Shown here in pieces: positions 7,624-14,268 of a stretch of DNA of 26,042 bases (positions are counted from its first letter, which is position 1; each line of letters starts with the position of its first letter). Position numbers and translations under genes: made by a program. Below the pieces are notes generated by a model, which was not told where the DNA came from, did not search any database, and saw only the letters and a list, made by a program, of their open reading frames with translations. This stretch comes from a virus, in the IMG/VR virus record IMGVR_UViG_3300009420_000076, positions 1 to 26,042 of that record. The stretch is one strand, 5' to 3'.

Positions 7624-8013
7624 ATGAGAAATATTAAATTAAGAAACCTTATCTATGAAAACAAAGGATACTTTGATGTACTTAACAAAGTATTAAATTC
7701 TGAACAGTTATCAATAGGCGAAGCATATAAAATTAGTGGCGTTGCTAAAGGCTTAACTGAAAAAATGAATACGTATATGGAAGTTAAAAAAACATTGCTT
7801 GACAAATATAGTACACCTGATGAAGAAGGCAATTATAACATTCCAGAGGATAAACAAAAAGAGTTTAATGATGAGTATGTTGAATTACAAAATATTGAAT
7901 TTGAACTTGATGGTGTTGGTAAGATACCATTTCCAGAATCAATAAAAACAGGTATTACACCTTCAGATATAACAGTTCTAGCAGACTTTTTTACATTTGA
8001 CGCAGAAGTATAA
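7624..8013 (+). CDS. Small DUF1617-like phage protein
   Basis: This 129-aa helical protein has a good SD (aggaaatt). It begins MRNIKLRNLIYENKGYF and continues with a helical hairpin (LSIGEAYKISGVAKGLTEKM), then VKKTLLDKYSTPDEEGNYNI, then EFNDEYVELQNIEFELDGV. The pattern of short N-terminal helix, LxxAYKIAK-like segment, LLxKYG..DEEGN and a late E-rich helix resembles DUF1617, a phage protein family often found near tail genes and of unknown function. The match is from memory of the family pattern, not a search. It is the last gene of the carbamoyltransferase operon and converges with the NUDIX gene on the other strand, with only 2 bp between the stop codons. Confidence 0.6.
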   Translation: MRNIKLRNLIYENKGYFDVLNKVLNSEQLSIGEAYKISGVAKGLTEKMNTYMEVKKTLLDKYSTPDEEGNYNIPEDKQKEFNDEYVELQNIEFELDGVGKIPFPESIKTGITPSDITVLADFFTFDAEV

Positions 8014-8015
8014 TA

Positions 8016-8435
8016 TTATAAAAGACTTTTTATTTTTTGCTTGTTTAATTTGTCATAAAGAACAAGTTTAGCACCAACATGAAGTGGCTTGGGGTATGCA
8101 TCAATTTTAACCCAGCAATACCCTGCACTTTCCCCGTTTAATTTAGGCGTAAATTCATCATCAACGATAATTGCAAAACTGTGATATTTGAAGTCTTTGT
8201 TTTCTATTGTGTAGCAGTTTATTGGAACAATCTTATGGGCGGTAGCATCAATACCAGTCTCTTCCATAATTTCACGGGTAAGGGCTTCTTTATTTGTTTC
8301 GTCTATTTTTTTCTTTCCGCCAAAAAATCCCCAGACTTTATGTCGTGAACGTAATTGTAATAACATTCTACGAGTCTTTGAGGACACGATCATTGCACCT
8401 AGTGCTTCTTTATAAGTAGATTCTCCAGAAGCCAT
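8016..8435 (-). CDS. NUDIX hydrolase
   Basis: This 139-aa protein contains a perfect NUDIX box G-x5-E-x7-RE-I-x-EE-x-G-I: GGKKKIDETNKEALTREIME followed by ETGI. NUDIX enzymes cleave a nucleoside diphosphate linked to another moiety, using Mg bound by the box glutamates. Candidate substrates are oxidised dNTPs, nucleotide sugars or capped nucleotides. The open frame extends upstream to 8594, but that part is the other frame of gp15. The chosen ATG at 8435 (MASGESTYKE) has an SD AAGGAA about 9 nt upstream on the minus strand. It overlaps the 3' end of gp15 by 26 nt, so translation is probably coupled. It is the third gene of the leftward gp14-gp15-NUDIX operon. The substrate cannot be predicted; a nucleotide-sugar role near the glycosyltransferase cassette is possible but speculative. 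Confidence 0.88.
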   Translation of the reverse strand: MASGESTYKEALGAMIVSSKTRRMLLQLRSRHKVWGFFGGKKKIDETNKEALTREIMEETGIDATAHKIVPINCYTIENKDFKYHSFAIIVDDEFTPKLNGESAGYCWVKIDAYPKPLHVGAKLVLYDKLNKQKIKSLL

Positions 8436-9753
8436 CACTATATGTTCCTTGACCGGTAATCGCCCATGTTTGAGTTGTTCCATTGAATGATAATTGTTGG
8501 GTGCTTGCACTATTGTAAACAGTTTCAACACCAGATGTTGTTGCACTTGCATCAAAACTAACTGCCCAGGATGTTGTAAATGTAATAATATCATTTGTAC
8601 TACATGTTAAACCACCCCAATTTGAGTCGTTAGTTACGCCAGCAGATACAAGATATTTTTGTCCACTTACACTGGCTGGTAATGTTCCATCGCCAGGATA
8701 ATTTACACTTGGATCAATATACATGTCTATTGAACCCTGACTATTTGATGGTAAACTGTCTGCATCAGCCGCAAATGCCAATGAATTTGCATCACCAGTA
8801 TCTGTTAAGAGACCAATTATATCGGCAGTATCATCAAGCGGATCTTCACCTACTCTTAATCTAAGTTGACTTGATCCACTAACAAATTTTCCATATTGCT
8901 TTAATACTTCTAACCATGCTAAGGTTGCTCCACCAAGGCTAACTGAGTCTTTTAAAGTAACTCTACCATTTTCATAAGTTATTTGCATGTGTTTGCCAGT
9001 TATAACAGTTGATCCGGCAGGGTAACTTGGTGTTGTTTGATTTGCTTTAAATTCCGCTATTTCTGAACCATCAGCGGCAGCCGCAATACTTGCAATAATA
9101 GTATGAATAAGTTTCTGATGACTAACTTTACTTGGTGCACCTAAGTATATAGGCATTGTATAAGTCAATGTAGAAATATCTATATTTTCTTCTGTTCCAA
9201 CTGGAATGGCATTTGATGACCAACTTATACCAGTCAATTCTACATACGTTAGTGATGCCCAATCAAATACGTTATCATTACTAAGCAAATTAATAGCAGG
9301 ATTGAATAATACTAAAATTTGTTCAAGTATCATCAGTTTTTGTTCTGTGTTACTTGTTGCAATGTCTAAATTCATTGTAAGCAAATATGGGACTGGCATT
9401 AGCCTTTTAATTGCATACCTATTACCAGGTCCGTCTGTATATGTTTGTGTGTCTTCATCAAATTCTTTTTCTATTGCATATACAGTATCTGAACCATGTG
9501 GATTTAACCTATATTCTGCGTTTGGTTGTAAGTCTTGAACATAACATGACATCATTGGAACAGTATTTGCCATATTTTCGGAATTGTTACGAATAATATT
9601 TTGCACCATTCGCGATGATCCACCGTATACTGTAGGAAGTTTTCGCATTACTTGGGTGGCGGCGTCTTCAGATATTTTAACACTAAAAGTACTAAAAATC
9701 GCCATAAATTGTTTTATAAACTTTCGCAGTTGTGCGTCGTACCAATAATCCAT
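8410..9753 (-). CDS. 15: Tail sheath terminator/stabiliser, T4 gp15-like
   Basis: This 447-aa protein matches the gp15 pattern of marine T4-like phages: MDYWYDAQLRKFIKQFMAIF at the N-terminus, KLPTVYGGSSRMVQNIIRNN (38-57), RLMPVPYLLTMNLDIATSN (117-135), TEQKLMILEQILVLFNPAI (136-154) and TLTYTMPIYLGAPSKV (195-210). gp15 caps the last tail tube and sheath ring and joins the tail to the neck. T4 gp15 is only 272 aa. The extra length is a C-terminal domain after about residue 330, with DPSVNYPGDGTLPASVSGQ, KYLV, and a final GFWRIYL, which I recall from cyanophage gp15. Its ATG shares one base with the gp14 stop (TAATG), so translation is coupled. Unlike T4, genes 14 and 15 here are on the strand opposite to genes 13 and 18. 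Confidence 0.88.
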   Translation of the reverse strand: MDYWYDAQLRKFIKQFMAIFSTFSVKISEDAATQVMRKLPTVYGGSSRMVQNIIRNNSENMANTVPMMSCYVQDLQPNAEYRLNPHGSDTVYAIEKEFDEDTQTYTDGPGNRYAIKRLMPVPYLLTMNLDIATSNTEQKLMILEQILVLFNPAINLLSNDNVFDWASLTYVELTGISWSSNAIPVGTEENIDISTLTYTMPIYLGAPSKVSHQKLIHTIIASIAAAADGSEIAEFKANQTTPSYPAGSTVITGKHMQITYENGRVTLKDSVSLGGATLAWLEVLKQYGKFVSGSSQLRLRVGEDPLDDTADIIGLLTDTGDANSLAFAADADSLPSNSQGSIDMYIDPSVNYPGDGTLPASVSGQKYLVSAGVTNDSNWGGLTCSTNDIITFTTSWAVSFDASATTSGVETVYNSASTQQLSFNGTTQTWAITGQGTYSDGFWRIYL

Positions 9754-10730
9754 TATATATCCGTTTTAGGTTTTATAACATTACTAAGTCCTTGGACAGT
9801 CTCAAATGTACTGCCGTCACTATTAGTAATAGTACTATTGTCATTAATATAATCTGATGCAGTAAACATTTCACTTTCTGGACTTGGCGTAGGTGCATTT
9901 ACTTCAATTGGTACCCACACATTTCCTTGCTTTTCATATAATGTTTGTGGATGCATGTCTGTCCGTATAACTCGTGTCCCCTCACCAGCATTTAAAGGGA
10001 ATGTTGTCATTGAATGAATTTTTTGTGTATATGTAGAGTCTACCGGACCGTGTGCCATGCCAGTATATTCCAAATGCCCTGTGTATCGTTTGCCAGTTGG
10101 GTTATCTTCTCTTGCATCTAATACATTTGCTTCAGCAATCGCATCTAAAGTTTCTCTAACACTAACCGCACCATCTTCTTTTTCAAATATATCTCTGTAT
10201 TCTTGTGAATCTGTTAATGGTGTACATTTTACACGCCATAAATGAGGATACCAAGTTGGACTAAACCCTTCTGCTGGTCTATTTCCTTCTTGCACTACAT
10301 AAAACTTTTTAATTGGATCAGCGTCAGCATCTAATCCATATTCTTCAATTAAATGTGGTAATTCTAATACATCACCCGTCATTAATTTACGTTCCATAAG
10401 ATCAACCATATTTGATAAATGGAATGTAATAAAAAGTGTATCACCGGTTAAAAATATGCCAAACTGAGTAAGATCAAAGTCAGAATCTTGTACTTGATAT
10501 GATCCTCTTAGTTCATATACTTCATCCGTGTATTTTCTAGTTCTATTTTCTTGGAAAAGAACATCTTGAATGGTGAGCTCACCAGCACCTTCTTCGTCAA
10601 TTGTTTCTGGACCAATATATTTGTGAACAAATATTCCAGTACCGCCCATTTCAAACTGTTCTTGTGCGGCTCTATCAAAATATTTAAAATCGTTTGATTT
10701 ATTTGGTCGCCATAAACTAATTCTAGGCAT
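9753..10730 (-). CDS. 14: Neck protein, T4 gp14-like
   Basis: This 325-aa protein is the first gene of the leftward operon. It has a clear minus-strand SD (GGAG, 6 nt before the ATG) and a late promoter octamer 39 nt upstream. The N-terminal region resembles the gp14 neck family of marine T4-like phages: a short aromatic start (ISLWRPNKSNDFKYF), a GTGIFVHKYIGPETI strand pair corresponding to the YYLPRT region, and YELRGSYQVQDSDFDLTQFG, then ITFHLSNM and MTGDVLELPHLIEEYGL, corresponding to the FEGDGDFLSKFGLEI and R..EGDLIYFP regions. gp14 with gp13 forms the neck that joins head and tail and carries the whiskers. T4 gp14 is 256 aa, so this one is somewhat longer. The position next to gp15 supports the call. 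The similarity is recognised by pattern, so confidence is slightly below that for gp15. Confidence 0.78.
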   Translation of the reverse strand: MPRISLWRPNKSNDFKYFDRAAQEQFEMGGTGIFVHKYIGPETIDEEGAGELTIQDVLFQENRTRKYTDEVYELRGSYQVQDSDFDLTQFGIFLTGDTLFITFHLSNMVDLMERKLMTGDVLELPHLIEEYGLDADADPIKKFYVVQEGNRPAEGFSPTWYPHLWRVKCTPLTDSQEYRDIFEKEDGAVSVRETLDAIAEANVLDAREDNPTGKRYTGHLEYTGMAHGPVDSTYTQKIHSMTTFPLNAGEGTRVIRTDMHPQTLYEKQGNVWVPIEVNAPTPSPESEMFTASDYINDNSTITNSDGSTFETVQGLSNVIKPKTDI

Positions 10731-10768
10731 TTGCTACTCCAATTCGTATTTCCATATAACCTCAATAT

Positions 10769-10776
10769 TATTTATT
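10769..10776 (-). promoter_or_regulatory. T4-type late promoter for the gp14-gp15-NUDIX operon
   Basis: TATTTATT on the plus strand reads AATAAATA on the minus strand, 39 nt upstream of the gp14 ATG. It is the left arm of an 18-bp palindrome whose right arm (10779-10786) is the late promoter of the divergent operon. The two arms are separated by only two bases, AG. Confidence 0.6.
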
Positions 10777-10778
10777 AG

Positions 10779-10786
10779 AATAAATA
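10779..10786 (+). promoter_or_regulatory. T4-type late promoter for the internal-protein-like operon
   Basis: AATAAATA on the plus strand lies 31 nt upstream of the ATG at 10818. It mirrors the minus-strand octamer at 10769-10776, forming a back-to-back divergent late promoter pair. Confidence 0.6.
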
Positions 10787-10817
10787 CTTGCAACGAAATC
10801 TTAATAGAGGTACGTTT

Positions 10818-11597
10818 ATGTTAATACGTGATGTAATTGTTGAACAACAATTAAATGAAGGTTGGTGGGATAATTTTTCTAATTGGACAGGAAAAGTACT
10901 TAGTAGCGTTGCCGCCGATGTAACTGGTGGTGCAATAGGCCAACATTATAGAGGAAAACGTGATAACAAAGGCGATTTCATTCCAGGAACCGCACCCAGT
11001 AATGATGTCACATCAATTATGAAACCACCTGCTCCAGCAAAAACACGCACATTAAGACGTGGTTCACGTGGCGCTGATGTCAAAGCAATGCAAAAAGCAA
11101 TGAATTTAATGGGTTTTGATACTGGTAATCCAGATGGTATTTTTGGACGAGGAACCCTAAAAGCAGTAAAAGCAATGCAATCAAAATTAGGTTTAAAGCC
11201 TGATGGATTGGTTGGTCCTGGTACACGTAAAGCAATGTCTCAAGCACATTACGGTAAAGCACTTAATAAAGCTCAACAAGCAAAAGTAAAATCCGCTAAA
11301 AAAGCAGGAACAATAGACAAATTTGGTACGTCAGATAAAGGCACAGCCAGCAACGTATTACAAATTAAAAGCCCAAAAGTTCAACGTGATTTATTAGGAA
11401 AAGATGGAAAAGCAAAATCATTTGAAGTAAGTTCAGGTACAATGGCAAAAATTAAACAAGCATTTCCTAGTGATAACATGGCTCAAAAAAGTGCAGTTCA
11501 AGAGTTACTTCGTTCACGTGCCCTTGGTTCAAAAATGTTTCAAGTTTCTGGTAAAGATGGAAGCAAATTAGTTCTTAAGAAAGATATAGACTACTAA
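10818..11597 (+). CDS. Peptidoglycan-binding-domain protein, candidate capsid-targeted/injected internal protein
   Basis: This 259-aa protein is basic overall. The frame is open from a TTG at 10788, but the ATG at 10818 has an SD (agagg, 7 nt) and lies 31 nt downstream of the late promoter, so it is chosen. Residues about 78-141 form a peptidoglycan_binding_1 domain: LRRGSRGADVKAMQKAMNLM, then GNPDGIFGRGTLKAVKAMQ, then GLKPDGLVGPGTRKAM. No catalytic wall-hydrolase domain is visible; the C-terminal part is Lys/Ala/Ser-rich and unknown. The N-terminus MLIRDVIVEQQLNEGWWDN resembles the T4 capsid-targeting sequence (MKTYQEFIAEA). It contains LNE-G (residues 12-15), which fits the prohead protease gp21 cleavage rule (I/L)-x-E-(A/G). 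The next two genes share this type of start. A role as head-packaged protein injected with the DNA, or as tail-associated cell-wall binder, is inferred. Confidence 0.75.
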   Translation: MLIRDVIVEQQLNEGWWDNFSNWTGKVLSSVAADVTGGAIGQHYRGKRDNKGDFIPGTAPSNDVTSIMKPPAPAKTRTLRRGSRGADVKAMQKAMNLMGFDTGNPDGIFGRGTLKAVKAMQSKLGLKPDGLVGPGTRKAMSQAHYGKALNKAQQAKVKSAKKAGTIDKFGTSDKGTASNVLQIKSPKVQRDLLGKDGKAKSFEVSSGTMAKIKQAFPSDNMAQKSAVQELLRSRALGSKMFQVSGKDGSKLVLKKDIDY

Positions 11598-11598
11598 T

Positions 11599-12195
11599 AT
11601 GAGAATTCGTGAAATAATAAATGAAGCGCCTGATGATAATGATAAGAAAAAGAAATACAAGACATCGGGATTTGGTAAAGATGTTCATCCATCTTATTAT
11701 GAAAAGTGGCCACAATATACTGGTGGTGCATGGTTTACTAATGTACGTCAATTTCATGATCATCTGATGGATCCAAAGTCATATTATCACAAAAAGGCAG
11801 TACGTTCTCCACAACATCCAGTTACCGGAAAACCTGACCTTCGATTTAAAATGCCAGATAAACGAATAGCCAACGATCCAAATTTTAAAGCCAGATATGT
11901 TGCGGCATTAGGTACAGCCCCCACACAAGCAATAGCAACAACCAAAAAACCAAGCACAATACTTGACCCCAACAGAGGTGGATTAAGTACGGCAGATATA
12001 ACAAAACCACAACCAACTGCGGTGGCATCAACACAAGATCCTCAAGCACAAAAAGCATCAACACAAAGTCCACCAGACCCTCAAAATGTTCCACCAATGC
12101 CAAAAGCCGCAGGCAGAGCTGGTATAGTTAAGCAGAATCAATGGAAACAAAAGTACGGAAAAACACATAATCCGGACGGAACCCCAAAACAATGA
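11599..12195 (+). CDS. Hypothetical protein with capsid-targeting-like N-terminus
   Basis: This 198-aa basic protein starts one base after the stop of the previous gene. It begins MRIREIINEAPDDND, in which IINE-A (residues 6-10) fits the T4 prohead protease cleavage rule and the preceding residues fit the short amphipathic capsid-targeting peptide. Residues about 30-110 may be folded (WPQYTGGAWFTNVRQFHDHL, then KPDLRFKMPDKRIANDPNF). The C-terminal half is rich in Pro, Thr, Gln and Ala and looks disordered, ending in a Lys-rich tail. I do not recognise a family. Its place between two genes with similar N-termini suggests a set of internal head proteins delivered with the genome. No weight should be put on any enzymatic role. 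Confidence 0.7.
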   Translation: MRIREIINEAPDDNDKKKKYKTSGFGKDVHPSYYEKWPQYTGGAWFTNVRQFHDHLMDPKSYYHKKAVRSPQHPVTGKPDLRFKMPDKRIANDPNFKARYVAALGTAPTQAIATTKKPSTILDPNRGGLSTADITKPQPTAVASTQDPQAQKASTQSPPDPQNVPPMPKAAGRAGIVKQNQWKQKYGKTHNPDGTPKQ

Positions 12196-12713
12196 AAATA
12201 GCAGAATTACTTAATGAGTCTGATCCTTTTATGACTCCAGAGCAAGAAGCAAAATTTAAAGAATTGAAAGCACAAAGTCCAGTATTCAAAAAAATAAATG
12301 CTCATTATGCTAAAGTAATGCAGTCACTTAAAACAAATTATGGTTTTCCTAAAACTATACTACTTGATCTTGATCAAATGATGTCAGGTGAAAGAAATAC
12401 TCCATCTACAATACCAGTTGCAAAATATCTAAAATTAGACCCTAACAAAATGTGGAATCCAACAGGAGGCGGTGGCGCAGGCCTGGATCTAGATTCAATG
12501 TTAGACATGGGTGACGACGAGTTAAAAGATTTAGATTTAGACGATACAGACTTAGGAAGTGATGGTCAAGGTGAAGGCTGGTGGGCAGAAGGTGTAGACG
12601 AGAAACTAGACGCTCTTTATGAGATATTGGATGGTAAAATAAATGATCCAAAAATATCTGACATGGTAGCCAAAGAAACCTTTCGATTAACTCGCTTAGT
12701 AGCAAAAAAATAG
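12192..12713 (+). CDS. Hypothetical acidic protein with capsid-targeting-like N-terminus
   Basis: This 173-aa protein overlaps the previous gene by 4 nt (ATGA), so translation is coupled. It begins MKIAELLNESDPF, the same type of start as the two preceding genes, with LLNE-S in place of the usual E-A or E-G junction. Residues 14-60 are helical (EQEAKFKELKAQSPVFKKIN). Residues 90-128 form a Gly/Asp/Leu-rich acidic linker (GGGGAGLDLDSMLDMGDDEL, then DLDLDDTDLG). A C-terminal helical unit follows (VDEKLDALYEILDGKINDP, then SDMVAKETFRLTRLVAKK). The EGWW of its centre echoes the NEGWW of the first gene of the group. No known family is recognised. It ends directly at a sigma70 promoter and so closes this late operon. 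Confidence 0.68.
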   Translation: MKIAELLNESDPFMTPEQEAKFKELKAQSPVFKKINAHYAKVMQSLKTNYGFPKTILLDLDQMMSGERNTPSTIPVAKYLKLDPNKMWNPTGGGGAGLDLDSMLDMGDDELKDLDLDDTDLGSDGQGEGWWAEGVDEKLDALYEILDGKINDPKISDMVAKETFRLTRLVAKK

Positions 12714-12742
12714 TTGACATTTCCCTTTGAATAGCATATAAT
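12714..12742 (+). promoter_or_regulatory. Consensus sigma70 promoter TTGACA-17-TATAAT
   Basis: TTGACA at 12714-12719 and TATAAT at 12737-12742 with exactly 17 bp between them is a full-consensus host promoter. It begins at the first base after the preceding stop codon and reads into the gene at 12779, which has a strong SD (gaggtg). It marks the start of an early or middle transcription unit inside the structural region. Confidence 0.8.
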
Positions 12743-12778
12743 ATATACATAGAGTAAAATAATTTACGCAGAGGTGCA

Positions 12779-13039
12779 ATGTCTGTTAATGAATTTGATT
12801 TTGTTCATGAAAACGTCGATCCAATCGATGCAAATTTGTTTGACATGGATGGTAGTATCCCCTTTAATGACAACCATACCTTAGCCCACATTATGCATTT
12901 GGCTGGCATATTTCCTAGTGTATCTCAAGCACGTAAAAATGGGTGGCACAAACCCATTCCATTTGGTTTTTCCGAATTCATAGTAGGAAAGAACCGGAAA
13001 CAGGTATTCATCCTTAATAAAATTGAGAAATGGACCTAA
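12779..13039 (+). CDS. Small conserved phage-type protein, unknown function
   Basis: This 86-aa protein is the first gene after a consensus sigma70 promoter, with a strong SD (cagaggtg, 5 nt). The N-terminal half is acidic (DFVHENVDPIDANLFDMDG). The C-terminal half, LAGIFPSVSQARKNGWHKPI followed by PFGFSEFIVGKNRKQVFI, has the outline of a small S4-like RNA-binding fold, in which an S-x-x-xAR...G...V segment makes an alpha-L loop. That likeness is weak and is given only as a lead. The gene overlaps the next by 10 nt. Early expression is expected from the promoter. Confidence 0.65.
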   Translation: MSVNEFDFVHENVDPIDANLFDMDGSIPFNDNHTLAHIMHLAGIFPSVSQARKNGWHKPIPFGFSEFIVGKNRKQVFILNKIEKWT

Positions 13040-13452
13040 CTCCTATCACTTCAAGTTTAATAATATTAGCTCATACAATGACTGCAACTTATATGGATGT
13101 TGATCCAGAAAAAGTTCGTCCAGTAAAAGCCGCATACACCCTTCCAGTAAAACAGTTACCTAAAGTATGTGGTGCTCAATGCAAACCACCAAGTACAGCA
13201 GTTTATAGACAACATGTTGAAAAAATTTATCTTGGAGTAAAACCATATTATAAAGATAGATTTATTTTCTCACAACTATTACATGAAACTGTTCATCATT
13301 TTCAATATGTACTGGGGGTTAAAGATAGATGTGAAAATGAAGAAGAATTGCATGCCGTAAAACTTCAAGGAATTTATTTACAAAGTAAAGGTGCTAAATG
13401 GTGGAGTGCTAGTAAAAATAGAGAAAAATACAACAATGGTAAGTGCAACTAA
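13030..13452 (+). CDS. Small HExxH zinc metalloprotease-like protein
   Basis: This 140-aa protein contains LLHETVHHFQ, a gluzincin-type HExxH motif with His85, Glu86 and His89. It is followed 15-17 residues later by an acidic helix (NEEELHAVKLQGIYL) that could give the third zinc ligand, Glu104-106. Four cysteines (47, 51, 101, 139) are also present. The N-terminal 20 residues are hydrophobic (ITSSLIILAHTMTATYM) and could be part of the fold, a weak membrane anchor, or artefactual if translation starts later. The ORF overlaps the previous gene by 10 nt. It may be a minimal protease acting on a host or phage protein early in infection. No substrate can be named, and a non-catalytic zinc protein is possible. 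Confidence 0.62.
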   Translation: MDLTPITSSLIILAHTMTATYMDVDPEKVRPVKAAYTLPVKQLPKVCGAQCKPPSTAVYRQHVEKIYLGVKPYYKDRFIFSQLLHETVHHFQYVLGVKDRCENEEELHAVKLQGIYLQSKGAKWWSASKNREKYNNGKCN

Positions 13453-13458
13453 ATATCT

Positions 13459-13671
13459 ATGAAAGTTACTAAATTCAAAGAAATTTTGAATCATTCCAAA
13501 CACATTGATCATCACGAAGAATATGAAATACGACGGTACAAAGATAACGGAGGGTATATAATAATAGATGCATTAGGCGATTTTGTTATCTTAGAAGAAA
13601 ATAAAGCAAGTAAAGTATGTGAAATCATCTTCAGTGATCTTGTTAATAAAAAATTGGTCGTAATTAATTAA
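13459..13671 (+). CDS. Small hypothetical protein
   Basis: This 70-aa protein lies 6 nt after the metalloprotease-like gene. It has a helical, basic N-terminus (MKVTKFKEILNHSKHIDHHE) and a beta-rich C-terminal half (YEIRRYKDNGGYIIIDALGD, then FVILEENKASKVCEIIFSDL). No SD is evident, so it is probably translated by coupling. It has no recognised family. The codon use and tight spacing match the flanking genes, which supports its being real. Confidence 0.55.
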   Translation: MKVTKFKEILNHSKHIDHHEEYEIRRYKDNGGYIIIDALGDFVILEENKASKVCEIIFSDLVNKKLVVIN

Positions 13672-13672
13672 T

Positions 13673-13732
13673 ATGATATGTACTGAACAAATTATAAAAG
13701 AAAGATTACATAATACAAAGGATCCGGTATGA
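13673..13732 (+). CDS. Possible 19-aa micro-ORF (coupling or leader peptide)
   Basis: The 57-nt gap between two genes holds an ORF of 19 codons (MICTEQIIKERLHNTKDPV). Its ATG lies 1 nt after the preceding stop (TAATATG), and its TGA overlaps the ATG of the next gene (ATGA). It would connect two genes by an unbroken chain of stop/start contacts. There is no SD of its own, and the downstream gene has its own SD, so chance is quite possible. Confidence 0.2.
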   Translation: MICTEQIIKERLHNTKDPV

Positions 13733-14259
13733 GCAAAGTTACTTTAGGAAATAGATCACCAAGAACATACAAATATAATAGCACAAAAGAATACATAGAC
13801 AAATTTCCATGTGCATATAGGCAATTCAAAGCAGACAGTCATTGTAATGTTATTCATGGTTATAGTTTTACTATGAGATTCTTTTTTGGTTCGGATCAAT
13901 TGGATGTTAGAAATTGGGTTGCTGATTATGGTGGAATGGGAGAACTTAAACAATTTTTAGATGACATGTTCGATCACACATTATTGGTAGCAGAAGATGA
14001 ACCAAAAATGGATCTTTACAAACAACTAGAAGAAGCAGGAATAGCAAAACTTACTATATTGCCAAAACTTGGTTGTGAAGGTCTTTCTTCTATGTTATAC
14101 AAATATATGAACGGAGTATTCATTCCTGATATGTGGGGCAAAGGTGAAGCAGAAAGACTTTGGTGTTATAGAGTAGAAGTACGTGAAACACAAATTAATA
14201 TGGCATGGCGTGAAGGACATAGAGAATGGGGCGAAGACCTATTCAATGTTGATGAATAA
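13729..14259 (+). CDS. 6-pyruvoyl-tetrahydropterin synthase / QueD-like protein with altered zinc site
   Basis: This 176-aa protein has an SD (aaagga, 6 nt). It follows the T-fold QueD/PTPS layout: the active-site Cys39 in DSHCNVIHGYSF, the WVADYGGMGELKQFLDDMFD region matching the GMxxDFxxLK segment, the catalytic pair FDHTLL (Asp82-His83), and the C-terminal VEVRET (Glu153) pterin-binding Glu. QueD makes 6-carboxytetrahydropterin from dihydroneopterin triphosphate on the way to queuosine or to 7-deazaguanine DNA bases. Two of the three usual zinc histidines look changed: the AAH motif reads CAY (Tyr30) and HGH reads HGY (Tyr45). HGY may be normal for marine phage members, but Tyr30 is odd. 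It may use metal differently or have lost synthase activity. Confidence 0.75.
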   Translation: MSKVTLGNRSPRTYKYNSTKEYIDKFPCAYRQFKADSHCNVIHGYSFTMRFFFGSDQLDVRNWVADYGGMGELKQFLDDMFDHTLLVAEDEPKMDLYKQLEEAGIAKLTILPKLGCEGLSSMLYKYMNGVFIPDMWGKGEAERLWCYRVEVRETQINMAWREGHREWGEDLFNVDE

Positions 14260-14268
14260 GGAAGTTAT

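Noticed and set aside
8436-8594. Upstream extension of the NUDIX frame to 8594
   Set aside because: This part is the alternative frame of the gp15 C-terminal coding region; the internal ATG at 8435 has a good SD and fits NUDIX length.
10788-10817. TTG start for the peptidoglycan-binding protein
   Set aside because: The ATG at 10818 has a proper SD, and the TTG lies only about 2 nt past the late promoter octamer, probably before the transcript start.
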